A DNA stretch of 64,000 nucleotides from Sporomusaceae bacterium (GTDB lineage: Bacteria; Bacillota; Negativicutes; Acidaminococcales; JAJUGR01), in NCBI GenBank assembly GCA_029265905.1, contig JAJUGR010000002.1:124001-188000 (forward strand), read 5' to 3'. Positions 34,369 through 42,505 of this stretch are shown here, piece after piece (the first letter of the stretch is position 1; each line of letters opens with the position of its first letter). The translations under genes and the position numbers were made by a program. The notes below the pieces were generated by a model that was given only the letters and a program-made list of their open reading frames with translations, searched no databases and had not been told where the DNA came from.

Positions 34369-34391
34369 AAGCGCAAAGAGAGGTGTTACAT

Positions 34392-34916
34392 ATGGAAGCG
34401 ATCGTTGTGGCGGCGTGGCTGGAAAAAGCGGTTTGGTCGCTGCTGGTGCTGGGCGGCTGGGGGTTGGCGCTGCTGGCGCTGCCAGGCATTTGGGTGATGT
34501 GGGGCGTTGCCGCAGCCTACGTGTGGCGAATGGGTCTGATTGCCGACGGCTGGTTGTGGCTGGGGCAGGTAGCGGCGATCGGGCTGCTGGCCGAGCTGAT
34601 CGAAGCCATGGGCGGCTTTTGGGGCGTGCGCCGGGAAAAAGGCTCGTGGGGAACGTCCTTTTTGACGGCGGGCGGGGCGATCGCCGGCGCCATCTTTGGT
34701 TCGCTGGCTTTGCCCGTGTTCGGCACCGTGCTGGGCGCGGCGGCGGGCGCTTATGCGGTCGCTTATCTGGTGTTGCGAAAAAAAGGATACCAAGCGGCGC
34801 GCAGCAGGCAAATCGCCTGGACGGCCGCTTGGTATCAGCTTCTGGCTTATATCGCAAAAATTGTGGCGGCAACGGTGATTGCCGCGTGGATATTATGGCG
34901 TTTCTGGCAGGGGTGA
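34392..34916 (+). CDS. DUF456 family membrane protein
   Basis: 174 residues from the ATG at 34392 with GAGAGGTG upstream. Four or five hydrophobic segments. The DUF456 core is clear: GGWGLALLALPGIWVMW, LAELIEAMGGFWGVRREKGSWGTSFLTAGGAIAGAIFG and the glycine-rich LPVFGTVLGAAAGAY. These glycine-zipper-like stretches resemble membrane-active or channel-like proteins. The family has no established function. The 3' end overlaps the convergent symporter gene by 24 bases, so no terminator separates them. Confidence 0.8.
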   Translation: MEAIVVAAWLEKAVWSLLVLGGWGLALLALPGIWVMWGVAAAYVWRMGLIADGWLWLGQVAAIGLLAELIEAMGGFWGVRREKGSWGTSFLTAGGAIAGAIFGSLALPVFGTVLGAAAGAYAVAYLVLRKKGYQAARSRQIAWTAAWYQLLAYIAKIVAATVIAAWILWRFWQG

Positions 34917-36293
34917 AGGAACCTGTTTTCTTTCATACCAGGAAACGAGGCCGAATACGAATGTGCAGACAATCCATTCCTGGTAAATCGGGTGGGGCAA
35001 AAGCCGGGAGGCGGGGATGAGCTGCCAGGCGAGCAGCGTCAGGAGCCCTGCGCTCAGGGTATAGAAGCCGGCTGATTTGGTGCACAGGTTTGGTCTGAAC
35101 AAGGCGGAGAGCAAGATGACGCTGAAGCCGGCCGTCAGGCTCAGGCCGAGCATAAGCGTATTCAAGATGCCGGACACCCCGAGCGCCATGATGAACGTCA
35201 GGGCGCCGGTTCCGATGACCGACCATTCCATCACGCGGCGCACCGCTTCGTCCGAGGCTTCCGGCTTCATGTACCGCTTGTAGATGTCGCGCGAAATCAT
35301 CGTGGAGGCGCCGAGGAGCAGGCTGCAGGCCGTGGAAATGTCCGCCGCCCATAGGGCGGTGAGCGTCAAGCCGGCCAGGAAGGGGTCAAGGGCGATGATC
35401 GCCGTTGGCAAGGCGCTGGCGGCGGCGACGCCGGGCGCGGACGCCTTGGCGCACAAGCCGAGCCAGGCGGCCAAGAAGCCGATCGGCAGCATGAGCAGGC
35501 CGCCGCTGACGAAGCCGAGGCGTGCTTCCTTGCCGTCCTTGGCTCCCAAAGCGATTTGGATAATGCTCTGCAACGACAGGTTGACCGTGATCATGACGGT
35601 GATCCAGATGAGAATGCCCTTGACGCCTACGCCGGCAATCGGATCAAGCCAGGGCCCGCTGGACGGCAGGGCTGCCGCCAGGGCCGCAGGGCTGCCGATC
35701 GGCTGCTTGAAGACGGCGACGGCGATGCCGACGTAAATCAAGGCGACGTTTAAAATGTTGGACAAGCTGGCGGACCACATGCCGCCGATATAGGTGATGC
35801 CGATGAAGACGACGGCGCTGGTGAGCATGCCGGTCGTCAAGCTGAAGTATTCGGGGAGCAGGGCGTGCAGGATGCTGCCGCCGGCCACATATTGCAGCGA
35901 GATGATGACGATTTGAATCAGGACCTGGCAAATGACGCCGAGCATAACGGTTTTTTTGTCAAAATAGCGATCCAACAGTTCCGTCAGCGTTGTGATGCCA
36001 AGCGCGCGGTAACGGGCTGCCAGCCAAAGGCCGGTGACGATAGCGCCCAGTCCCCAGGCCACGTTGTACCAGCCGGCCGAGAGGCCGACGCGGAAAGCCT
36101 GTTCGGCAACGCCGACGGTGGAGGCGCCGCCGATCGCCAGCCCGACGATGGACATGGAGACTAGCGGCCAGGGCAGCGTGCGGCCGGCCAGGGAGTAATT
36201 GGCGGAAGAACCGCGGCTGCGCAGGCGGCCGACGATGCCGATGATGAATAAAGCCAGGATATAGGCAACAATTAACAGCAAGGGAAGAGACAT
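34893..36293 (-). CDS. Sodium:solute symporter (SSS family), T-box controlled
   Basis: 466 residues from the ATG at 36293, with GAGGAGGG upstream; the frame is open into the leader but that part is the T-box RNA. About 12-13 membrane segments. SSS core signatures are present: GRTLPWPLVSMSIVGLAIGGAS near the start, TGMLTSAVVFIGITYIGGMW, and the cytoplasmic/TM8-like region ALWAADISTACSLLLGASTMISRDIYKRYMKP. It should import an organic solute with Na+. Substrate: the leader is a T-box with a UUC (Phe) specifier, so phenylalanine or a precursor is the best guess. PutP-like specificity for other amino acids cannot be excluded. Confidence 0.9.
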   Translation of the reverse strand: MSLPLLLIVAYILALFIIGIVGRLRSRGSSANYSLAGRTLPWPLVSMSIVGLAIGGASTVGVAEQAFRVGLSAGWYNVAWGLGAIVTGLWLAARYRALGITTLTELLDRYFDKKTVMLGVICQVLIQIVIISLQYVAGGSILHALLPEYFSLTTGMLTSAVVFIGITYIGGMWSASLSNILNVALIYVGIAVAVFKQPIGSPAALAAALPSSGPWLDPIAGVGVKGILIWITVMITVNLSLQSIIQIALGAKDGKEARLGFVSGGLLMLPIGFLAAWLGLCAKASAPGVAAASALPTAIIALDPFLAGLTLTALWAADISTACSLLLGASTMISRDIYKRYMKPEASDEAVRRVMEWSVIGTGALTFIMALGVSGILNTLMLGLSLTAGFSVILLSALFRPNLCTKSAGFYTLSAGLLTLLAWQLIPASRLLPHPIYQEWIVCTFVFGLVSWYERKQVPSPLPETP

Positions 36294-36372
36294 GGAGAAA
36301 CCCTCCTCGTTTTTTAATCTGGTCATAAGCATTTTTGCAGCCTGCTTTTGTCTTCTCCGGAAAAGACAAAAG

Positions 36373-36401
36373 AAAAAAGGCCTCCCGAAAGGGACGCCTT
36401 T
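36373..36401 (-). terminator. T-box terminator hairpin
   Basis: On the minus strand AAGGCGTCCC, loop TTTC, GGGAGGCCTT (one mismatch), then six T. It lies directly after the T-box motif and 80 bases upstream of the symporter start. Confidence 0.88.
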
Positions 36402-36610
36402 GCGTGGTACCACCCTAATTGATGCAGGAAAAAGACTGCATCTTCTCGAATCCCTTAACGCGGGAAACGGCTCGACCTACTGACCTTACGGCGTTCAGTC
36501 TGCAGCTCGGAAGGGAACTTCGCCAAACCTTGCCGTACCGGATTCACACCAACCACCGGCTCTCTTAACGGGTCCGTCAGGGTACTCGCTTCGTCATCGC
36601 TTATTGCAAG
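36402..36610 (-). promoter_or_regulatory. T-box leader RNA, predicted tRNA-Phe (specifier UUC)
   Basis: The minus strand carries the T-box motif AGGGTGGTACCACGC (36402-36416), with TGGTACC to contact the tRNA acceptor. Stem I has AGTA on its 5' side, AGAGAGCCGGTGGTTGGTG near its tip, and GAAG-TTC-CCTTCCGAGC on its 3' side. With GAA, one base, codon, ten bases ending GAGC, as in the glyQS leader, the specifier is TTC at 36515-36517. Uncharged tRNA-Phe should stabilise the antiterminator and allow symporter transcription. Confidence 0.9.
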
Positions 36611-36624
36611 ATGATGTTGTGGAA

Positions 36625-36654
36625 ATTATAATATCATCAGCGTGTCTTTGTCAA
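36625..36654 (-). promoter_or_regulatory. Promoter of the T-box symporter transcript
   Basis: On the minus strand TTGACA (-35), 18 bases, TATAAT (-10), both perfect consensus. On the plus strand the same -35 region reads TTGTCA and may serve a divergent promoter for the glyoxalase gene (TGATAC 17 bases on). Confidence 0.85.
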
Positions 36655-36694
36655 CAAGAAAAATACATAATGATACAACAAAGGGGAGAAAGAG

Positions 36695-37066
36695 ATGAAA
36701 TTCAAGTTTATTCACAACAATTTTAACGTCTTGGATTTGGAAAAGAGCCTCGCTTTTTATCGTGAAGCGCTGGGCTTGGAGGAAGTGCGCCGCATCAACG
36801 GTCCGGACGGTCAGTTTGTTTTGGTTTACCTGGGCGACGGCACGACGCCGCATACGCTGGAGCTGACCTGGCTGCGCGACCGCAAGGAACCGTACAACCT
36901 GGGCGACAATGAGTTCCACCTGGCCTTCCGGGTTGATGACTACGAGGCGGCGCTGGCCAAGCATAAGGAAATGGGCTGCGTCTGCTATGAAAACGAGGCG
37001 ATGGGGATTTACTTTATTGTTGATCCGGACGGCTACTGGCTGGAAGTGGTGCCGACCCGCTCGTAA
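36695..37066 (+). CDS. VOC-family glyoxalase I-like protein
   Basis: 123 residues, two beta-alpha-beta-beta-beta modules. FIHNNFNVLDLEKSLAFYREALGLEE is a typical glyoxalase I opening; likely metal ligands are the His of FIHNNF, Glu of LELTW, His of EFHLAFRVDDY and Glu of WLEVVP. These four suit lactoylglutathione lyase-type activity on methylglyoxal-thiol adducts, though VOC proteins also include epimerases and dioxygenases. Start ATG follows AAAGGGGAG. Encoded upstream of, and in the same direction as, a flavoprotein and a 2-hydroxyacid dehydrogenase; 46 bases separate it from the former. Confidence 0.82.
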   Translation: MKFKFIHNNFNVLDLEKSLAFYREALGLEEVRRINGPDGQFVLVYLGDGTTPHTLELTWLRDRKEPYNLGDNEFHLAFRVDDYEAALAKHKEMGCVCYENEAMGIYFIVDPDGYWLEVVPTRS

Positions 37067-37112
37067 GGCGGCTAGCCAGGCCAGGGCCAATACAAGGAGA
37101 GGGGAAAAGGCA

Positions 37113-37892
37113 ATGCGCAAATGGCGATGTGTGATCTGCGACTATATCCATGAAGGGGATACGCCGCCGGAGGCTTGCCCGATTTGCGGCGTGGGGCCGG
37201 AGCAGTTTGTCCTGTTGGCGGAAGAATTGCCCCCCAAGCGCTGGAAGTGCGTGATTTGCGACTATGTCCACGAGGGGAACGAGCCGCCGGCCGTCTGCCC
37301 GATTTGCGGGGTCGGACCGGAGCAGTTTGTCCTGTTGGAGGAGACGGCGACGGCGCTGACGGCGCAAACCGTTGCCTCCGCCACGCCGGAGACGGCGGAG
37401 GCGGCGCTGTCTACCATCAGCTGCGGACTGTTCGTGCTGACCGCCTGCTGCGAGGGGCGGGCGAACGGGCAGTGCGTCAACACCGTGTTCCAGCTCACGA
37501 GCCTGCCGTCAAAAATCGCCGTCTGCTTGCACAAGCAAAGCCTGACCCATGCTTTTGTGCAACAGTGCGGCGCGTTCACCGTATCCGTTTTGCCGCGTGA
37601 CGATGACGGGTTGGCGATGGTGCGCCATTTTGGCTATCAGACTGGCCACAAGGTTGAAAAATGCGCCTGCCTGGAAATGGTGCCGGCCCGCAACGGCTGC
37701 CCGATTGTCAAGGAAGCCGTCAGCTACTTCGAGGCGAAAGTCATTCCCGACAAGGTGGTCGACGTCGGATCGCATACCTTGTTTGTGGCGGATGTGACGG
37801 GCGGCCGGGTGCTGCGGCAGGCACCGGCGCTGACGTATGAGTATTACCAGGAGCGAAAAGCGGCGGAAAAAAAGAAGGAGGCAGGCAAATGA
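37113..37892 (+). CDS. Flavin reductase-like protein with two N-terminal rubredoxin-like modules
   Basis: 259 residues from the ATG at 37113. Two near-identical rubredoxin-like modules occupy residues 1-35 and 41-75: KWRCVICDYIHEGD...CPICGVGPEQFVLL (C6, C9, C22, C25) and C46, C49, C62, C65, each able to hold an Fe(SCys)4 site. They are of the short rubrerythrin type. A flavin reductase/FMN-binding domain follows (about 95-245; CGLFVLTACCEGRANGQCVNTVFQLTSLPSKIAVCLHK, CACLEMVPARNGCPIVKEAVSYFEAKV). The high-molecular-weight rubredoxin Hrb of acetogens has the same domains in reverse order with one rubredoxin. A role in oxygen or NO reduction by passing electrons to a flavodiiron protein is inferred. 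Its stop overlaps the next start. Confidence 0.85.
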   Translation: MRKWRCVICDYIHEGDTPPEACPICGVGPEQFVLLAEELPPKRWKCVICDYVHEGNEPPAVCPICGVGPEQFVLLEETATALTAQTVASATPETAEAALSTISCGLFVLTACCEGRANGQCVNTVFQLTSLPSKIAVCLHKQSLTHAFVQQCGAFTVSVLPRDDDGLAMVRHFGYQTGHKVEKCACLEMVPARNGCPIVKEAVSYFEAKVIPDKVVDVGSHTLFVADVTGGRVLRQAPALTYEYYQERKAAEKKKEAGK

Positions 37893-38866
37893 AGCCAGTG
37901 ATTATCGCCAGCGGCAAGGTGAGGCCGGTGGCTGTGGAAAAGCTGCAGTCGATTGCAGATTTTCGCATGTATGCGGGCGGGGGCCAGCCGCCGGAAGAAA
38001 TGTGGGCAGCCTGGCTGCAGGAGGCAGACGCCTTGTATGCGACCGGCAATATACGCGTTGATGAGGCGCTGCTGGCCAAGGCGCCCAAGCTGAAGGTGGT
38101 TGTCCAGTCCTCAGTCGGTTATGACAATATCGACATCGACGCCTGCACGCGAAGGGGCATTCCGGTGGGCAACACGCCGGGCGTTCTGGTTGACGCAACA
38201 GCCGATCTGGCCTTTGGGCTGATCCTTTGCTCCGCCCGTTTGCTGCACGTCGGCTGGGAGCATGTCAAAAACGGCGCCTGGGGACGGCGCAAGTCAATGG
38301 GCTTTGGCGTCGACCTGGCGAACAAGACGCTCGGCATTGTCGGCCTGGGCCGGATTGGCGCGGCCGTGGCGGCGCGGGCCCAGGCCAGCCGGATGAAGGT
38401 TGTTTATCATAACCGCACGCAGCGTCCGGATGATGCGGCGCTGGGGGTGACGTACGTTTCGTTTGACGAACTGCTGGCCACGTCTGACTTTGTGTTGGCC
38501 ATGCTGCCGCTTTCCAAGGCAACGGAAGGCCTCTTCGACCGCAACGCCTTTGCCAAAATGAAGCCGACGGCGCGGTTCATCAACGTGGCGCGCGGCAAAA
38601 TTGTCGATACGGCCGCCTTGCAGGAAGCGCTCCAGGAAAAATGGATCGCCTATGCGGCCCTGGACGTGACCGATCCCGAACCCCTGCCAGGCGACCATCC
38701 CTTGTTGACGCTCGACAATATCATGATTACGCCGCACATTGGCAGCGCAACGGTCGAGACGCGCGACGCCATGGCGATGCTGACGGTGGAGAATTTGCTG
38801 GCCGGCTTGGCCGGCCAGCCGATGCCGGCTTGCGTGAATCCGGAAGCGGTGCAAAAAAAGGCTTAA
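37889..38866 (+). CDS. D-2-hydroxyacid dehydrogenase (glyoxylate/hydroxypyruvate reductase-like)
   Basis: 325 residues, the usual length of the family. The NAD(P)-binding motif is GLGRIGAAVAARAQASRMKVVYHNRT; HNR after the second strand favours NADPH. Catalytic residues are Arg in INVARGKIVD, Glu in DVTDPEPLPGDHP and His in ITPHIGSAT. It would reduce a 2-oxoacid such as glyoxylate to the D-2-hydroxyacid; substrate is inferred. The ATG overlaps the flavoprotein stop (ATGA), so translation is coupled. Ends in a long inverted repeat at 38881. Confidence 0.9.
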   Translation: MKPVIIASGKVRPVAVEKLQSIADFRMYAGGGQPPEEMWAAWLQEADALYATGNIRVDEALLAKAPKLKVVVQSSVGYDNIDIDACTRRGIPVGNTPGVLVDATADLAFGLILCSARLLHVGWEHVKNGAWGRRKSMGFGVDLANKTLGIVGLGRIGAAVAARAQASRMKVVYHNRTQRPDDAALGVTYVSFDELLATSDFVLAMLPLSKATEGLFDRNAFAKMKPTARFINVARGKIVDTAALQEALQEKWIAYAALDVTDPEPLPGDHPLLTLDNIMITPHIGSATVETRDAMAMLTVENLLAGLAGQPMPACVNPEAVQKKA

Positions 38867-38880
38867 CGAAGTGAACACGA

Positions 38881-38926
38881 CATAACAAAGGGGTGTGCCG
38901 GAAATCCGGCACACCCCTTTGTTATG
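38881..38926. terminator. Long inverted repeat, probable bidirectional terminator
   Basis: CATAACAAAGGGGTGTGCCG and onward (22 bases), a two-base loop, and the exact complement. No long T-run follows on either strand, though CTTTG is in the right arm. It separates the dehydrogenase from the convergent PAS gene. Confidence 0.75.
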
Positions 38927-38977
38927 GTTTGCGATATACATATCGCGAAGGTCGGGTGAACAAGCCGCTCAGCGGCG

Positions 38978-39910
38978 CTATTCCGCATCAATCGCAATCC
39001 GGTTGCCGGACTGCTCGCTTTGGCGCAAGAGCAGGTCGGCGCGCTCGATGATCCCCGGCAGCGTATCGCCAGGATGGATCACGGTGGCGGACAGGGCGAC
39101 TTCGGCGTGGACGCGCATGCCGTTGAAGGACACGGAAAGCTGGTCCAACAGGATTTTTTTCTTGTTGGCGACTAAGAGCAGCAGGCTCCGCTTGGGCTGC
39201 TGCAGCAAAATGACAAGCTTGGATCCCTGCCAGCGGCAAATCAGCTCTTCCGGTTCGCTGTTGGCGAGCAGGGTTTTGGCTGTCAGCTGCAGCAGCTTGT
39301 CGCCCATCTCGGCGCCGCATTGGTCGTTTATTTGCTTGAGGTTGGTGATCGAGAGCATCAGGAGACTGCAGGGAATCAGCGTGTTGGCCATTTCGCCGAG
39401 CGCCGAACGCAGCTTCACTTCCAGATAAGAGCGGTTGAAGAGCTGCGTCACAGGATCGTTGAAGGCGAGTTTGGCCAGGGCGGATATTTTGCCGGCTCCC
39501 TCATCCTTGGTGCGGTTGAAGATTTCCGCCATGCCCACCACCTGCCCAGCCTCGTCCAACAGCGGGATGGCGCGGAGCCAAATGGCGATCGGCCAGCCGT
39601 TTTGATGGCGCAGATAAAGCGTGGCGTAAAAGCAGGTTTCCCCCCGGCTGGTTCTGGCCAGGGGTTGCTGCAGTTCGCTTAAGGGGTAGCCGTTGCTGTC
39701 AATGTATTCGATGGGGCGTTCGTGGTGAGCGCGGTTGATGACATCGGTATGGGCGTAGCCGGACAAGGCCTGGGCCGCCTCGTTGAAGTGGCGGATGCGC
39801 AGGTTCCGGTCGACGATGATGACGCCGTCGGAGAGCTGGTTGAGCAAGATTTCCAAATTGAAATCGGCCCCAAATGGCGGAAAGGACACGGTGATCAGCC
39901 CCTTTTCCAA
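38978..39910 (-). CDS. PAS protein with degenerate GGDEF domain
   Basis: 310 residues. A PAS domain (about 15-135, LLNQLSDGVIIVDRNLRIRHFNEAAQALSGY) with a PAC tail is followed by a GGDEF-fold domain (about 145-305: LAFNDPVTQLFNRSYLEVKL, LMLSITNLKQINDQCG). The catalytic GGDEF is replaced by QGSKL (CRWQGSKLVILL), and the usual DIDHFK-type Asp is SITNLK, so it cannot be a normal diguanylate cyclase. It may bind c-di-GMP or another ligand, or be purely regulatory. Cytoplasmic. The first 16 bases overlap the end of the exonuclease gene, so the two are co-transcribed. Confidence 0.85.
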   Translation of the reverse strand: MEKGLITVSFPPFGADFNLEILLNQLSDGVIIVDRNLRIRHFNEAAQALSGYAHTDVINRAHHERPIEYIDSNGYPLSELQQPLARTSRGETCFYATLYLRHQNGWPIAIWLRAIPLLDEAGQVVGMAEIFNRTKDEGAGKISALAKLAFNDPVTQLFNRSYLEVKLRSALGEMANTLIPCSLLMLSITNLKQINDQCGAEMGDKLLQLTAKTLLANSEPEELICRWQGSKLVILLQQPKRSLLLLVANKKKILLDQLSVSFNGMRVHAEVALSATVIHPGDTLPGIIERADLLLRQSEQSGNRIAIDAE

Positions 39911-40509
39911 GTTTTTGCGGAATCGCGCTGCGGTTTGCGCCGAGGTGTCCAGCCTGCTGATAGGAGGACGTTAAACAGTTGCGCCGTGTTGCGGGCATCA
40001 TCCAGGGCGCTGTGCGTAAGGCCGACCGCTTGAATGTTCCGTTCCTCCAGGGCTGCTTTGAGGCCGACGGTGCGGTTGTGCTGGTAAAAGAGCTTGTACT
40101 CTTCCGCCAGGTCGACATAGTCGTCGTATAAGAACGGGTATTGCGCTTTGTAGCGGTTGCAGGCCTCCCGCAGCACGTCGCGGTCTGAGTCGCCCCACGC
40201 GACGAACCAGGTTTTTTCCGGCGTATAGTGCTCCTGCATCAAGGCGAGCAGCGCTTCAAAGGAGATGCCGCCGTCGACGTCCGTCTGGTAAATCTGCGTG
40301 AGGTCGCTGCATTCCTTGGTCAGCTTCGGAAAAAAGCGCGGTTTGACAAAAGTCTGCAGGGGGTTCACCTCCTGGTAGACGGGCGCGTGGATGGAGACTG
40401 CCCCCAATTCAATGATTTCCGGGAAAAAAGCGCGCGGCATGCCGTAACGCTTATTGCCAAACGTAGTGAACTCAAAGTCGACGACTAAAAAATGCTCAGG
40501 AATGGACAA
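39895..40509 (-). CDS. DEDDh 3'-5' exonuclease (KapD-like)
   Basis: 204 residues. The ExoI motif VVDFEFTTFG (D, E), ExoII around WFVAWGDSDRDVLREAC (D) and ExoIII HSALDDARNTAQLF (H, D) match the DEDDh family. Eri1/KapD-type proteins are the closest in feel (FFPEIIELGAV, NPLQTFVKPRFFPKLT); their RNA substrates are not defined here. Start ATG at 40509, preceded by GGGGGAG. It lies downstream of the photolyase gene on the same strand and overlaps the PAS-GGDEF gene. Confidence 0.85.
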   Translation of the reverse strand: MSIPEHFLVVDFEFTTFGNKRYGMPRAFFPEIIELGAVSIHAPVYQEVNPLQTFVKPRFFPKLTKECSDLTQIYQTDVDGGISFEALLALMQEHYTPEKTWFVAWGDSDRDVLREACNRYKAQYPFLYDDYVDLAEEYKLFYQHNRTVGLKAALEERNIQAVGLTHSALDDARNTAQLFNVLLSAGWTPRRKPQRDSAKTWKRG

Positions 40510-40533
40510 ATTTGATCTCCCCCTGCTGTATTA

Positions 40534-41922
40534 TTATCTGGGCCCATCACAAGGAAAAAGGGCGGTAGGCGTAGAAGAAAAGGCTTGAGTTGTTTCCTGT
40601 ATATAACGCTGGACGTCAAATTTTTTGCGCGCGCCACTGGCGTTCATGTAGCGGATTTTACCGAAAATGGGGCGTTCGAACCAAGGCCGGTCGTGCACGC
40701 CGAGCAGGCTCCAGGCGACGCCGGCATAGCCGTTCGGATCGCGCCCGTCCAAGGCGTAGCGGTCATTGAACAGCAGGGCGAGCCGTTGCGCTTCCTCCGG
40801 TCTCTCCGTCCACTCCAGCAGCCGCTTGGCCCAATACATCCGCAGGTAACCCGGCATGGCGCCGCTGTGCGTCAGTTCGGTTTGCGCAGCGTTCCAAAGG
40901 GGATCGGCCGTTTGCGCCGCCTCCAGCTGCGCCGGCGAGTAGAGGACGGGCCGCGGATCGCTGCGGTGCCGCTCCAGGCTGTCGCGCGCCCAGCTTGGCG
41001 CACAATTTATTGTATCATATTGCGGTTGGTAGTAACAAAAGTTGTCGCTCAGTTCGCGGCGGATGATGAGTTCTTCCAAGAAGGCCTCCGTCGACGCCCC
41101 CCCGGGCGCTGCGGACAAAACCGCCAGGGCCGCCCGTTGGGCGGACAGCTGTCCGAAGTGAAGATACGGCGAGAGGCCGGACTGGACTTTTTTAAGCGGG
41201 TCGTTGCGCGACTCGTGGTAGTGCGGCAGCTTGTCGGCGAGAAAAGATTGCAGTTGCTCCAGGCCAGCGCCCGCCCCCGGCCTTTTATCCATTACGGGAC
41301 CGGGCTGGTCCGGGCAGACAACCGTTTTTTCGAGCCATTCCCAATCGGGCTGCCCGAGGGCGGCTGCCGCCGGAACCGGGTGAAGCCGCAGCGGCGGGAA
41401 CGGGGTTAGATAGTGCGGCAAGAGGCGCTGCAGCTTGGGGCGCAGGGTGTAGGCGCCGTACTCCAGCTTTGGCGAGGCCAGCCAGCACGGGACGATATTA
41501 TGCGCGTCCACCTCCAGCATTGGCGCGGCAACACAGCCGGCCACGGCGTTGACCCAGGCGCGTTTGTGCCGGAGCGGATCGAAGTCATGCACGACCAGGC
41601 ACGCGTCTTGCTCCGCCAGCCAGCGGGCGACCGCGGCCGGCGGGTCGCCGGGCAAAACAACAAGCGGGATTCCGTGCTTGGCCAGGGACGCCGCCGTTTC
41701 GCGCAGTCCGGCCAGCATAAAGTGATAATGGCGTTTGGCGGCCAGCGGGTAGCTAGGCGCCAGCGCAAACAAGACGACTAGCGGGCGGGCGCGTTCGACT
41801 GCCAGCTGTTGTGCGGTCAAGAGCGCCCAGTTGTCCGCCGCGCGCTGGTCGCGGCTCATCCAGTATACGACGGGGCCGCTGCCTTCTTGCCCGTTTTTGG
41901 TACAGCGTGATCTTGCGAGCAT
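40534..41922 (-). CDS. Class II CPD photolyase
   Basis: 462 residues. It splits cyclobutane pyrimidine dimers using reduced FAD and light. The FAD-binding helical half shows class II-type motifs: RRELSDNFCYYQPQYD, SGAMPGYLRMYWAKRLLEW, FNDRYALDGRDPNGYAGVAW and HDRPWFERPIFGKIRYM. The N-terminal antenna domain is the Rossmann-like part VVYWMSRDQRAADNWALL. Start ATG with AAAAGGAG upstream. It is 24 bases from the exonuclease gene and reads in the same direction, so they could be co-transcribed. Confidence 0.93.
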   Translation of the reverse strand: MLARSRCTKNGQEGSGPVVYWMSRDQRAADNWALLTAQQLAVERARPLVVLFALAPSYPLAAKRHYHFMLAGLRETAASLAKHGIPLVVLPGDPPAAVARWLAEQDACLVVHDFDPLRHKRAWVNAVAGCVAAPMLEVDAHNIVPCWLASPKLEYGAYTLRPKLQRLLPHYLTPFPPLRLHPVPAAAALGQPDWEWLEKTVVCPDQPGPVMDKRPGAGAGLEQLQSFLADKLPHYHESRNDPLKKVQSGLSPYLHFGQLSAQRAALAVLSAAPGGASTEAFLEELIIRRELSDNFCYYQPQYDTINCAPSWARDSLERHRSDPRPVLYSPAQLEAAQTADPLWNAAQTELTHSGAMPGYLRMYWAKRLLEWTERPEEAQRLALLFNDRYALDGRDPNGYAGVAWSLLGVHDRPWFERPIFGKIRYMNASGARKKFDVQRYIQETTQAFSSTPTALFPCDGPR

Positions 41923-42007
41923 GGCGATCGCTCCTTTTCAAGCTTTGCTACAGATTTCGTGCTGGGTGGAGAGAATCCTGCTCTTTGAGCAAAATGGAGG
42001 GGTGAAA

Positions 42008-42505
42008 ATGGTAGAACAACTTGTTTTATGGCGGCACGGCATTGCCGAGGAACGCAGTGCGGCGGTGGACGATTCGGCCCGGGCGCTCACCAGGAGCGGC
42101 CGGGACAAGGTGAAAAAAATCGTGCCGGGCTTGCACCAGTTCCTGGCCCCGTCGCTTGACTGGCTGATCATGGCCAGCCCGCTGCGCCGGGCGGATGAAA
42201 CCGCCCGGCTGGCCGCCCGCCGGCTGGGGCTGGAGGTGGTTACGCTGGCGGCGCTGGCCGACGGCGACTGGCCGTCCGTAACGGAAGCGCTCTTGGCGCG
42301 CTCTGAATGCGAGGGCGTGATTTTAGTCGGCCACGAACCGTTTTTAAGCGAGTGGAGCAAGCTGATGACCGGGTTGGCGCTGCCGTTTAAAAAGGGGGCG
42401 GCGGCCGGTTATCAGTTCCAGCCGGCTGTGAACGGCTGCCAGGCGAGCTTGCGCTGGTTTGTCCAGCCGCGTGAACTGATTCGCCTGGGCGAGGGGGCGT
42501 CATGA
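42008..42505 (+). CDS. SixA-like histidine phosphatase
   Basis: 165 residues from the ATG at 42008 with GGAGGGG upstream; the frame runs open back to 41831 antisense to the photolyase start. Branch of the histidine phosphatase superfamily: catalytic LWRHGIAEE (RHG), SPLRRADETA and the second catalytic His in ILVGHEPFLSEW. SixA in E. coli acts on phosphohistidine of phosphotransfer proteins. Here it overlaps a CHAD gene (ATGA), suggesting action on a phosphate-rich or polyphosphate-related substrate; that is inference. Confidence 0.86.
   Translation: MVEQLVLWRHGIAEERSAAVDDSARALTRSGRDKVKKIVPGLHQFLAPSLDWLIMASPLRRADETARLAARRLGLEVVTLAALADGDWPSVTEALLARSECEGVILVGHEPFLSEWSKLMTGLALPFKKGAAAGYQFQPAVNGCQASLRWFVQPRELIRLGEGAS

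Noticed and set aside
33029-35020. 663-codon open frame across pstA end, mscS and DUF456
   Set aside because: It crosses a strong terminator and is antisense to mscS; only the real genes have domain motifs.
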